A DNA stretch of 5,711 bases from an uncultured Campylobacter sp. Lineage in GTDB: Bacteria > Campylobacterota > Campylobacteria > Campylobacterales > Campylobacteraceae. A program made the translations under genes and the position numbers. The notes under the pieces are model-generated. The model did no database searches. It was not told the DNA's origin and saw only the letters and a program-made list of their open reading frames with translations. Of this stretch, positions 1 to 5,711 are shown one piece after another. The DNA lies in the NCBI GenBank assembly GCA_937896205.1, contig CALBNA010000424.1, forward strand, positions 1-5,711. Direction: 5' to 3'. Every line of letters starts with the position of its first letter. Position 1 is the first letter of the stretch.

Positions 1-131
1 CCCTTAGGTTTAGACGCGCTAAGTTCGCAATAAACGCAGTCGAAATTGCAGCATTTTTGCTGCGGCGATAGATCGACGCCTAACGACCTACCGAATCGCC
101 GCGAGCTAACCGGACCGAAAACTACGCTCAC
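1..131 (-). CDS. Radical SAM protein, COG0731-like (N-terminal 43 codons, continues beyond window)
   Basis: The minus strand from 131 to the left edge is open for 43 codons and encodes a recognisable radical SAM N-terminus. Residues 5-20 read [16 protein letters not shown], the opening motif of bacterial COG0731-type radical SAM proteins. Residues 28-35 (CNFDCVYC) give C28-x3-C32-x2-C35, the three cysteines that bind the 4Fe-4S cluster used to cleave S-adenosylmethionine. The start is the GTG at 131-129: the in-frame TAG of the upstream chemoreceptor lies one codon before it, and no other start codon precedes the FGPV motif. Only a weak purine-rich stretch (AAGA) serves as ribosome binding site, so translation is probably coupled to the chemoreceptor gene 3 nt upstream. 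COG0731 includes the archaeal/eukaryotic wybutosine enzyme TYW1/Taw1, but the role of the bacterial branch is unclear, so no specific reaction is claimed. The C-terminal part is missing because the window ends. Confidence 0.9.
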   Translation of the reverse strand, partial: MSVVFGPVSSRRFGRSLGVDLSPQQKCCNFDCVYCELSASKPK

Positions 132-134
132 GGG

Positions 135-2087
135 CTAAAATTTCTTACGTCTTACGTCTTCTACTATCGCCTTTGCCATACTGTCTACCTCGGCGGTTAC
201 GACGCTCGTATCGTTTGCGACCCTGACGTTTTGCTTAGTTAGCTCATCGACCTCGGCTACGCCTTGATTTATCATATTGATAGCTTCGCTTTGCTCCCTG
301 ATGCTTTCACTCATCTCATTGATGCTTTGAGCTAGCACATTTGCGTTAGCTTCGATCTCGCCGAGAGATTTTTGCGTTCGCTCGGCTAGTTTGCGAACCT
401 CATCTGCAACTACAGCAAAGCCTCGTCCGTGCTCTCCAGCGCGCGCTGCCTCGATAGCGGCGTTAAGCGCTAGCAAGTTTGTCTGATCGGCGATATCGCG
501 GATGATGACGATGATGTTTTTGATCTCCTCGCTTTGGCGCGTTACGTCTTCGGCCTTTTGGCTGATAGCGTTCATAGAGCTACTCATCTCCTCGACTGCG
601 GCAGCGCTTTCTTGGAGAGAATTAGCCTGCGAATTAGCGCCTTGCGTGACTTGCTGCATCGAGCGAGCTAAAAACTCGGCCTTTTCTTCAAGCGTATGCG
701 CCTGCTCTAAATTTGCCCTTAGCATACCGGCTATCTCTTCGCCTAAAGCATTGATACCGGCAGCTACTTTGCCTTCATCGTCGAGTCTTTTCGTAAAATC
801 CTGATTTTTAAAGCTTTCGAGCAAATTTAAGACCTCGTCGCCGCTTGCGGCTATAGCTTGTTTTAGCGCGACTTGTAAATCTTTAAATGTCTGTTTTAGC
901 TGGCTAAGAGCCGGATTTGAGGTGTCGGCGTTTAGTTGGGCTACATAGTTGCCCTTGCCTATCTGCCCTACAAATGCGTTTGCCTCTTTTATGAAGCTAT
1001 TTTGCTCGGCGAGATTTGCCTCGATTTGCCTGATATTTTCGTTTATTAGCGTGCTCATCTGTCCGATCTCGTCGCTTCCGCTGCGCTCTAACGTTTCGGC
1101 TTTGTCGGTTTTATTGTTTAAAAATTCGAAAAATCTCACAAGGCCGTTTTTAGTCTGATCGATACCTGAGATTAAATTTTTACCGATTATGATAGAAGCC
1201 AGCAACATCAAAAGCACGCACACGGCAATAACAATACCGCTAAATACGAGCTGTGCCGTCGCTTCACTTTTTACCTGCGAGGCTGCATTTTTCATATCGC
1301 TTAATAGCTTTAGCTCTAGCTCCCTCATCGCATCTATAGATAGAGTTATTTTTGAGAACCAAGTCGCGGGGTCGTATGATATATCCTCGGTATCGACTAC
1401 GTTTTTGATGATATTCATCGCATCGTTAAAGTCCGCCTTTTTTCTAGCGATAGTATCAAATTCAGCGCTAAATTCTTTTGGATTGTACTCGTCGAAATCC
1501 TGCATAAATTTATTGATTACGCTATTTAGCGCAACTACCTTGTTATAATCCTCTTTACTTATGCTTTTTTTAGTAAAAACTCCGTTTAGCGTAGCGCGTA
1601 AGATACCAAACGATTCCTTTATCTCTCCAACGATAATAATGCGTTTTAAATCATCAACGAGGCTAGGCTCTAGTTTATCACTATACCCGTTTATAGCGAT
1701 TACCTCTTTTCTTAGTATTTTAGTTATACGTCCGATTAGATTATCGCCGCTCTTTTGATCTACGCCTGAGCGAATGCTAGCTATCTCTGGAGCTATTTCG
1801 TTCTTTTCCGCAAGCTTCTCAAGCGCCGCATCCACGTTCTTGCGCTGAGCCACGAGTTTAGCATTGTCTCCGCCGGCTAGCACTCCGGAGCTAAAACCCC
1901 GCTCTTTTTGCATCTCGTGAATGAAGTCGTTTTGATTTATGATCGTATCTACTATACGCTCGCTGTAATCGGCTTTATCGCGAGTTTTGATAATACCGTT
2001 TAACATATAGGCGCTAATGATACCAAGACCTATTAGCCCGACTAGAGCTATGACTAAAATTTTAAGTTTTATGCTCAGATTGTTCAT
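135..2087 (-). CDS. Methyl-accepting chemotaxis protein with NIT sensor domain
   Basis: This is an inner-membrane chemoreceptor that should signal to CheA/CheW and the flagellar motor. The 650-residue protein has a first membrane helix at about 9-29 and a periplasmic region of about 30-277. That region carries NIT (nitrate/nitrite-sensing family) hallmarks: [17 protein letters not shown] at 54-70 and the later [19 protein letters not shown] at 240-258. A second helix spans about 279-301 and HAMP follows. Two further HAMP-like segments (around 371-405 and 419-457) are a common layout in campylobacterial receptors. The signalling hairpin tip is highly conserved at 527-571 ([39 protein letters not shown]). 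The C-terminus ends in RRKKF and lacks an NWETF-type CheR/CheB tether. The start is fixed by a strong Shine-Dalgarno that overlaps the hemE stop. The gene sits 10 nt after hemE and 3 nt before the radical SAM gene. The ligand is unknown; nitrate or nitrite is only a family-level guess. Confidence 0.95.
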   Translation of the reverse strand: MNNLSIKLKILVIALVGLIGLGIISAYMLNGIIKTRDKADYSERIVDTIINQNDFIHEMQKERGFSSGVLAGGDNAKLVAQRKNVDAALEKLAEKNEIAPEIASIRSGVDQKSGDNLIGRITKILRKEVIAINGYSDKLEPSLVDDLKRIIIVGEIKESFGILRATLNGVFTKKSISKEDYNKVVALNSVINKFMQDFDEYNPKEFSAEFDTIARKKADFNDAMNIIKNVVDTEDISYDPATWFSKITLSIDAMRELELKLLSDMKNAASQVKSEATAQLVFSGIVIAVCVLLMLLASIIIGKNLISGIDQTKNGLVRFFEFLNNKTDKAETLERSGSDEIGQMSTLINENIRQIEANLAEQNSFIKEANAFVGQIGKGNYVAQLNADTSNPALSQLKQTFKDLQVALKQAIAASGDEVLNLLESFKNQDFTKRLDDEGKVAAGINALGEEIAGMLRANLEQAHTLEEKAEFLARSMQQVTQGANSQANSLQESAAAVEEMSSSMNAISQKAEDVTRQSEEIKNIIVIIRDIADQTNLLALNAAIEAARAGEHGRGFAVVADEVRKLAERTQKSLGEIEANANVLAQSINEMSESIREQSEAINMINQGVAEVDELTKQNVRVANDTSVVTAEVDSMAKAIVEDVRRKKF

Positions 2088-2100
2088 CTTTCCTCCTTTA
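2088..2100 (-). promoter_or_regulatory. Strong Shine-Dalgarno of the chemoreceptor, overlapping the hemE stop codon
   Basis: The minus strand reads TAAAGGAGGAAAG immediately before the ATG at 2087. Its first three bases are the TAA stop of hemE, and AAAGGAGGA is a near-perfect anti-16S match about 4 nt from the start. A ribosome terminating on hemE would therefore stop on the next gene's binding site, which suggests translational coupling. Confidence 0.85.
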
Positions 2101-3120
2101 TCTTGCGCTTTTTTCTTGCACTCGTTTTATAAAATACTTCGCGTTTTCCACCGGAATATCAGGCAAAATACCGTGTCCGAGATTAAAGATATGCGGCGCG
2201 TTTTTCATCGTCTGCAAAATTCGTTCCACACCCGCGTCGATTGCCTCTTTGCTATAAAGGCGCGTAGGCTCCATGTTTCCTTGAAGGACGTATTTTGGGC
2301 TCAGTTTTGCTTTGGCAAGCTCGATCGGAGTACTCCAATCTACGCCAAAAACATCGAAATTTCCCGAAATTTTATCCAGATATCCGCTTATGCCTTTTGG
2401 AAAAACGATAACCGGAATTTGAGGAAATTCGGCCTTAAGCGCATCAACTATATCCATGATATACTTCCAACCGAACTCAAAATACGCCTCATACTCCAGC
2501 GCAGCCGCCCAGCTATCAAAAATTTGCACCGCATTTACGCCGGCTTTTATCTGCTCTTTCATATATCCTATGAGCGCGGCCGTGACCTTGGCTAAAATTT
2601 GATGCATAAACTCGGGATTTGAATATAAAAGCTTCTTGCTAACCGCATATGTTTTCGTCCCGCCGCCCTCGATCATATACGTAGCTATCGTCCACGGCGC
2701 CCCGCAAAAGCCGATCAGAGCCTTATCCTGCGCCAAATTTTCGCGCGTTAGCTTAATCGTATCGTATACGTAGTCTAAATTTTTGATTGATTTTTGAACA
2801 TCCAGCCTATCTAGATCCTCTCTCGTCTTGATCGGATAGCTAAATACTGGACCCTCGCCCTGGACAAATTTAAGATCCATGCCCATCTCAAGCGGTACGA
2901 CGAGGATATCGCTAAAAAGTATCGCCGCATCGACGCCTAAAATTTCAACCGGCTGTATAGTGACCTCGCTGGCTTTTTTATAATCCTTGCAAAGTGATAA
3001 AAAATCTCCCGCCGCAGAGCGAACTCGCATGTACTCGGGCAGATACCGACCCGCCTGCCGCATCATCCAAACGGGCGTATAAGGCGTGGGTTTTTTTAAA
3101 CAAGCGTCGATGAAAATCAT
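2098..3120 (-). CDS. hemE: Uroporphyrinogen III decarboxylase
   Basis: HemE removes the four acetate carboxyl groups of uroporphyrinogen III to give coproporphyrinogen III. This is a cytoplasmic, cofactor-free step of heme synthesis. The protein is 340 residues, normal for the family. The N-terminal signature [15 protein letters not shown] is at 16-30, with the substrate-carboxylate arginines R21 and R25. The essential aspartate is D71 in FSDIL, the second signature [18 protein letters not shown] is at 137-154 and contains Y148, and the C-terminal active-site histidine is H316 in NLGHGILP. All expected catalytic residues appear intact. The ATG at 3120 has AAGGA 5 nt upstream. The gene follows the symporter by 48 nt, and the chemoreceptor begins 10 nt after it. 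I recall that in C. jejuni hemE is followed directly by a radical SAM gene, so the chemoreceptor seems to split a conserved pair here. Confidence 0.98.
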   Translation of the reverse strand: MIFIDACLKKPTPYTPVWMMRQAGRYLPEYMRVRSAAGDFLSLCKDYKKASEVTIQPVEILGVDAAILFSDILVVPLEMGMDLKFVQGEGPVFSYPIKTREDLDRLDVQKSIKNLDYVYDTIKLTRENLAQDKALIGFCGAPWTIATYMIEGGGTKTYAVSKKLLYSNPEFMHQILAKVTAALIGYMKEQIKAGVNAVQIFDSWAAALEYEAYFEFGWKYIMDIVDALKAEFPQIPVIVFPKGISGYLDKISGNFDVFGVDWSTPIELAKAKLSPKYVLQGNMEPTRLYSKEAIDAGVERILQTMKNAPHIFNLGHGILPDIPVENAKYFIKRVQEKSAR

Positions 3121-3122
3121 AT

Positions 3123-3149
3123 ATTTCCTTTAAATTTTTAGCGATTTTA
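3123..3149 (-). promoter_or_regulatory. hemE leader: Shine-Dalgarno and possible -10 box
   Basis: The 48-nt gap between the symporter stop and the hemE ATG is very AT-rich. On the minus strand it holds TAAAAT at 3149-3144, which resembles a campylobacter -10 box; this group often lacks a clear -35. AAATTTAAAGGA at 3137-3126 follows and includes the ribosome binding site. The ribosome site is well supported. The promoter is only a guess, since hemE could also be read through from the symporter gene. Confidence 0.35.
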
Positions 3150-3168
3150 TCTAAATATTTATTAAATT

Positions 3169-4467
3169 CTAATCCGCCCACTTACTTTCGTCTAATTTTT
3201 TTTCATTTTTGGCCACAACTAGCGCGCCCAGCATATCTCCCGTCACGTTCATCGACGTGCGTCCCATATCAAGGATCGCGTCGATGCCCAAAATCAGCGC
3301 ATACGCAGCGGCTACAGCGCTTCCGCCCTCGACTTTTAGACCTACTGATTCAAGCACCATCAAAAGCATTATCGCGCCCGCTCCAGGCACTCCGGCAGTT
3401 CCGACGGCGGCAAGGACGGCCGTTAGTATTATGGTCATTTTAGCCCCCGAGTCAAGCTCCACGCCCACGGCGTTAGCGATAAACATCGCGCAGATACCTA
3501 GATATATGATCGTGCCGTTCATATTTACGGTGGCGCCCACGGGAAGCGCAAAGCCGTAAATTTGCTTTGGGATACCCATGTCTTCTTCGGCCGTTTTCAT
3601 CGAGATAGGCAGCGTTCCGCCCGAGCTTCTAGTTACAAAAGCCGTCAGCATAGGCGGACGAACTTTTTTTAGAAATTTAAACGGATTGATTTTAACGATC
3701 AAGCAAATCAAGAAATAAACGACGAAAATTTGAGCCGCAAAGCCGATATATGCGCTAACCGTGACGCCCAAAAGCGGTCCGAAAGCCTTTACGCCTTGCT
3801 GAGAAAATACGATAAATATAAGTGCAAAAACGCCAAACGGCGCGTACTCCATGATCCATCTTATGACGTAAAACATGATATGGTTGATTCCATCAAATAC
3901 GTCGTAGATCAAATTTCCAAGCCTACTAAGCCTCTCGTCTTTGCTATCCTTTAAAAACGAAAGCGCGACACCGAAAAATAAGCTAAAAGTTATGATTTGT
4001 AAAATTTCTCCCTTTGCAATAGCTTCAAAAGGGTTGGTTGGAAATAAATTTACGAGTATCGACGACATGCTAGGCGCATTTGCGGCTTTACCGCCTATGT
4101 CGCCGCTGCCGGTTATATGCAGACCGGCTCCCGGCTCCAAGATAAGCCCGACCGCAAGTCCGACTATGATGGCTAAAAACGACGTCAATATGTAAAAAAT
4201 CAGCACCTTTGCCCCTACTCTGCCAAGATCGGAAGGCGAGATGGAGCTACAGCCCACGATGAGCGAGGCCATAACGATAGGCACGATGATCATTTTAAGA
4301 AGCCTTATAAACACGTCGCCAAAAGGCTTTAGGATAACTATCGCGTCCTTTGCGTCTTGAAAAATGATGCCGCAAACGGCGCCCAAAATAAGTCCGGCTA
4401 AAATTTTTAGAAGCAAATTCGCCTCGAAATATTTCTGAATTATTCCGCGTTTAGCGTTTGGTTGCAC
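3169..4467 (-). CDS. Dicarboxylate/amino acid:cation symporter (DAACS family, GltPh-like)
   Basis: This multi-pass inner-membrane transporter probably imports glutamate, aspartate or C4-dicarboxylates using a cation gradient. The 432 residues match the length and motif order of archaeal GltPh. Hairpin 1 carries TRSSGGTLP at 279-287, helix 7 has PVGATVNMNGT at 309-319, hairpin 2 has GTAGVPGAGA at 356-365, and helix 8 has GIDAILDMGRTSMNVTGD at 394-411. By alignment from memory, D400, R403, T404 and N407 correspond to the aspartate-binding residues D394, R397, T398 and N401 of GltPh. The arginine argues for an acidic substrate. Two departures stand out: the usual NMDGT is NMNGT (N317), and the third serine of the SSS motif is glycine (G283). 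Translation starts at GTG 4467-4465, chosen because AAAGGAG lies 5 nt upstream. The gene has its own apparent promoter, inside a perfect inverted repeat. The exact substrate and the coupling ion (Na+ or H+) cannot be read from the sequence. Confidence 0.95.
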   Translation of the reverse strand: MQPNAKRGIIQKYFEANLLLKILAGLILGAVCGIIFQDAKDAIVILKPFGDVFIRLLKMIIVPIVMASLIVGCSSISPSDLGRVGAKVLIFYILTSFLAIIVGLAVGLILEPGAGLHITGSGDIGGKAANAPSMSSILVNLFPTNPFEAIAKGEILQIITFSLFFGVALSFLKDSKDERLSRLGNLIYDVFDGINHIMFYVIRWIMEYAPFGVFALIFIVFSQQGVKAFGPLLGVTVSAYIGFAAQIFVVYFLICLIVKINPFKFLKKVRPPMLTAFVTRSSGGTLPISMKTAEEDMGIPKQIYGFALPVGATVNMNGTIIYLGICAMFIANAVGVELDSGAKMTIILTAVLAAVGTAGVPGAGAIMLLMVLESVGLKVEGGSAVAAAYALILGIDAILDMGRTSMNVTGDMLGALVVAKNEKKLDESKWAD

Positions 4468-4472
4468 GAAAT

Positions 4473-4479
4473 CTCCTTT
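4473..4479 (-). promoter_or_regulatory. Ribosome binding site that decides the GTG start of the symporter
   Basis: AAAGGAG on the minus strand lies 5 nt before the GTG at 4467-4465, an ideal distance. It also overlaps the gene-proximal arm of the 17-bp inverted repeat, so a longer transcript carrying both arms could pair over part of this site. Confidence 0.8.
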
Positions 4480-4560
4480 AAATTTAATCCGTGAATTATA
4501 AGTAAATTTTTCTTAAACTACAAATACTTCTGTTTTTTAAATTACGGATTAAATTTAAAG
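4476..4560. repeat. Perfect 17-bp inverted repeat flanking the symporter promoter
   Basis: CTTTAAATTTAATCCGT at 4476-4492 is repeated as its exact reverse complement at 4544-4560, with 51 nt between the arms. The interval holds the likely -35 and -10 elements of the symporter promoter. One arm covers the expected transcription start and the beginning of the ribosome binding site, and the other lies upstream of the -35. Paired operator sites are the most attractive reading. An alternative is a long AT-rich stem formed in read-through RNA from the Rrf2 gene. The repeat is seen directly; its function is inferred. Confidence 0.75.
4495..4523 (-). promoter_or_regulatory. Sigma70-type promoter of the symporter gene
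   Basis: On the minus strand TTGTAG (4523-4518) and a consensus TATAAT (4500-4495) are separated by 17 nt. Transcription would start near 4489-4487, giving a short leader of about 20 nt before the GTG. The -10 is a perfect match; the -35 shares only TTG with consensus, which is normal or better for campylobacters. Confidence 0.65.
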
Positions 4561-4586
4561 CGAGAAAAAATTAAAAGGCGCAAATT

Positions 4587-5009
4587 TTAGTTTTTAGCCG
4601 CCAGTTCGTCTAGCAAATTTTGCAAATTTACGCCCGCCAAGCTATCAAACATCGCTTGCTGCGCAGAGGCAAATTTAGGCATCAAAAGCGCCTCGATCCT
4701 GCCTCCCAGAGGACAAGGCGGCGGCGAGTTTTTGTGGATTTTAAAGATGTCGTTTTCGCCCTCGTTTACCGCCGAAAATATATCAAAAAGCGTGATCTGC
4801 TCAGGCTTCTTAGCTAGGCTCGCACCACCCGTACCCGCGCTTACATTTATTAATTTTGCCGATTTTAAAAGCCTGATTATATTTCGCACGATGACGGGGT
4901 TCGTGCCGATCGTGCCGGCCAAAAACTCGCTCGTGTTTTTCTCGTCCTTAAAAAACTCGCAGCTAAGCAATATATGTATAGCGATGGAAAATTTTTGTCC
5001 TATTTGCAT
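4587..5009 (-). CDS. Rrf2-family transcriptional regulator
   Basis: This small cytoplasmic DNA-binding protein is 140 residues, typical for Rrf2. It opens with MQIGQKFSIAIHIL, the usual Rrf2 start. The helix-turn-helix lies at about 26-50 (SEFLAGTIGTNPVIVRNIIRLL), followed by the wing GTGGASLAKKPEQIT at 59-73 and the dimerisation helix. The C-terminal half has a single cysteine, C99 in PPPCPLGGRIE; the only other cysteine is C17. The three-cysteine Fe-S site of IscR and NsrR is therefore absent, which places the protein nearer the YwnA-like, cluster-free members. C99 could act as a redox or thiol sensor, but that is inference. The ATG at 5009 has GAAGG 6 nt upstream. The gene follows the NAD(P)-binding oxidoreductase by 80 nt on the same strand. 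It precedes the symporter, whose promoter is flanked by an inverted repeat that this protein might bind. Confidence 0.95.
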   Translation of the reverse strand: MQIGQKFSIAIHILLSCEFFKDEKNTSEFLAGTIGTNPVIVRNIIRLLKSAKLINVSAGTGGASLAKKPEQITLFDIFSAVNEGENDIFKIHKNSPPPCPLGGRIEALLMPKFASAQQAMFDSLAGVNLQNLLDELAAKN

Positions 5010-5030
5010 AACCGGCCTTCATTTAAATTT

Positions 5031-5055
5031 AAAACCGCACGTTAGTTTCATGCGG
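5031..5055 (-). terminator. Hairpin with short T tract between oxidoreductase and Rrf2 gene
   Basis: On the minus strand CCGCATG (5055-5049) can pair with CGTGCGG (5041-5035) around a 7-nt loop, with one G-U pair. TTTTAAATTT follows. This fits a modest intrinsic terminator 35-60 nt after the oxidoreductase stop. Because it ends only about 20 nt before the Rrf2 ATG, it could instead be a leader hairpin of the Rrf2 transcript. The short T tract keeps confidence moderate. Confidence 0.5.
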
Positions 5056-5059
5056 CGTT

Positions 5060-5065
5060 ATTTTA
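5060..5065 (-). promoter_or_regulatory. Possible -10 box for the Rrf2 gene
   Basis: TAAAAT on the minus strand lies in an AT-rich stretch upstream of the hairpin. A start about 7 nt downstream would place the hairpin in the 5' leader of the regulator mRNA. There is no convincing -35 at normal spacing. Confidence 0.25.
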
Positions 5066-5089
5066 GCTAAATTAAGCAAAATTTTAAGC

Positions 5090-5662
5090 TCACGCCATCT
5101 CGCCGACTGCGGTAAAGCATTTTTGCACGAAATTTCTATTTTTTAGCTCGTCAATGATCGCGATCGCAAGATCGGCGTAGCTGATGTAGCTCTCGTTTTG
5201 CGAGTTTAGTATGACGTGATCGTTACCGAGCACGTATTTGCCCGTGCGAGCTCCCTGATCGTCGTATTCGCCGGCTGGGCTTACGTAAGTCCAAAGCACA
5301 TCGGTTCTACCTTTTAGCTCGAAAAACGACTCCGCAGTCGCCCTTGCCACGCCCATATACTCAGGCGGGAAGCCCAGCGTATCCATAGCCATCGTGCCTT
5401 TGTCGTCTACTAGTAGCGTGCCTGCGCCGCCGATGACGAGTAGTCTCGTTTTCGTACCGCTAAGCGCGTCTGCAAGGTGTTTTGCTACTTTTTTGTGAAG
5501 CCCAAATGTTTCGGGCGTCCAAGCCGCAAATGCGCTGATAACGGCGTCAAAGCCCCCCAAATCGGCTTTGCTAAGCTCAAAAACATCTTTATAAACGACT
5601 TTTACGTCGCCGTTTTTATACTCTTTGTTTCGCGCGATCGCTGTGACGTCGTAGCCTTGTTT
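5090..5662 (-). CDS. NAD(P)-binding (NmrA/YwnB-like) oxidoreductase, 5'-truncated by the contig end
   Basis: A soluble Rossmann-fold protein of the NAD(P)H-binding (PF13460-type) group; the substrate is unknown. The native reading frame covers 190 residues, against about 205-215 for relatives. The missing part, roughly the first 20 residues, would contain beta-strand 1 and the GxxGxxG dinucleotide loop. What remains starts with KQGYDVTAIARN, the second strand with its terminal arginine. It goes on through DAVISAFA (native 39-46), LLVIGGAGTL (74-83), SPAGEYDDQG (128-137), and the C-terminal SYISYADLAIAIIDE (158-172), all typical of the family. An ORF call would start at the GTG at 5677-5675 and add MYKRQ, but those five codons come from sequencing adapter, so the real start is lost. 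The downstream neighbour is an Rrf2 regulator, as with ywnB and ywnA in Bacillus, suggesting regulation of or by redox stress. Confidence 0.9.
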   Translation of the reverse strand, partial: KQGYDVTAIARNKEYKNGDVKVVYKDVFELSKADLGGFDAVISAFAAWTPETFGLHKKVAKHLADALSGTKTRLLVIGGAGTLLVDDKGTMAMDTLGFPPEYMGVARATAESFFELKGRTDVLWTYVSPAGEYDDQGARTGKYVLGNDHVILNSQNESYISYADLAIAIIDELKNRNFVQKCFTAVGEMA

Positions 5663-5711
5663 CTGTCTCTTATACACATCTCCGAGCCCACGAGACCGTA
5701 CTAGATCTCGT
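5663..5711 (+). other. Nextera transposase adapter with i7 index (non-genomic contamination)
   Basis: CTGTCTCTTATACACATCT at 5663-5681 is the Tn5 mosaic end as used in Nextera libraries. It is followed by the read-2 adapter CCGAGCCCACGAGAC (5682-5696), the 8-base CGTACTAG (5697-5704), which matches Nextera index N702 as I remember it, and ATCTCGT (5705-5711), the start of the Illumina P7 tail. The order and lengths are exactly those of a read running through a short insert into the adapter. This is a library artefact, not a natural transposon end, and it should be trimmed. Confidence 0.98.

Noticed and set aside
48..63. Hairpin GCAGCA-TTTT-TGCTGC as terminator of the chemoreceptor gene
   Set aside because: It lies inside the radical SAM coding sequence, spanning the region of the first cluster cysteine, and has no T tract on either strand.
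2017..2595. 192-codon plus-strand open frame opposite hemE
   Set aside because: It is an antisense shadow of a confidently identified gene, with no recognisable motifs.
2978..3181. 67-codon minus-strand open frame across the hemE start
   Set aside because: It overlaps hemE in another frame, resembles no family I know, and the hemE frame carries clear signatures there.
3196..3203. T8 homopolymer in the symporter 3' end as a phase-variation tract
   Set aside because: It encodes ordinary KNEKK lysines, and campylobacter phase variation usually uses longer G/C tracts; the C6 run near 5553 is also short.
5663..5681. Tn5 mosaic end suggesting a natural transposon terminus
   Set aside because: It is followed by Illumina read-2 adapter, an 8-base index and P7 sequence, so it is library-derived.
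5477..5704. 75-codon plus-strand open frame ending SLIHISEPTRPY
   Set aside because: It is antisense to the oxidoreductase, and its C-terminal residues are translated adapter.

Overview
The window looks like a contig end from a campylobacter. The six genes all lie on the minus strand and are tightly packed. Leaders are AT-rich, with Shine-Dalgarno sites of the AAAGGA type. The chemoreceptor, hemE and symporter proteins have a campylobacterial look. Base composition seems too GC-rich for C. jejuni and fits the oral group (C. showae, C. rectus, C. curvus, C. gracilis) better. The species cannot be settled from the sequence alone.

Reading in the direction of transcription (right to left), the order is as follows. 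Positions 5711-5663 are not genomic: they are a Nextera transposase/index adapter left on the contig end. Next come a 5'-truncated NAD(P)-binding oxidoreductase (5662-5090), a hairpin, an Rrf2-family regulator (5009-4587), and a 119-nt gap. That gap holds a good sigma70-like promoter flanked by a perfect 17-bp inverted repeat. Then follow a glutamate/aspartate/dicarboxylate-type symporter (4467-3169, GTG start), hemE (3120-2098), a NIT-domain chemoreceptor (2087-135), and the first 43 codons of a radical SAM protein (131-1) that runs off the left end.

The genes fall into two groups. The first is oxidoreductase plus Rrf2 regulator, a pairing also seen in Bacillus (ywnB/ywnA). It is probably a small redox- or electrophile-responsive unit, and the regulator may also act on the symporter promoter. 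The second is hemE, chemoreceptor and radical SAM gene, separated by only 10 and 3 nt and so very likely cotranscribed. As I recall, hemE and this radical SAM gene are direct neighbours in C. jejuni, so the chemoreceptor looks like an insertion into a conserved housekeeping pair.

Most of the window is ordinary core-genome sequence. The points most worth a second look are the adapter contamination and its false start codon, the short radical SAM gene start at the left edge, the inverted repeat around the symporter promoter, and an Asp-to-Asn change at a sodium-site position of the symporter. I see no RNA genes, mobile elements, CRISPR arrays or sign of a novel multi-gene system.
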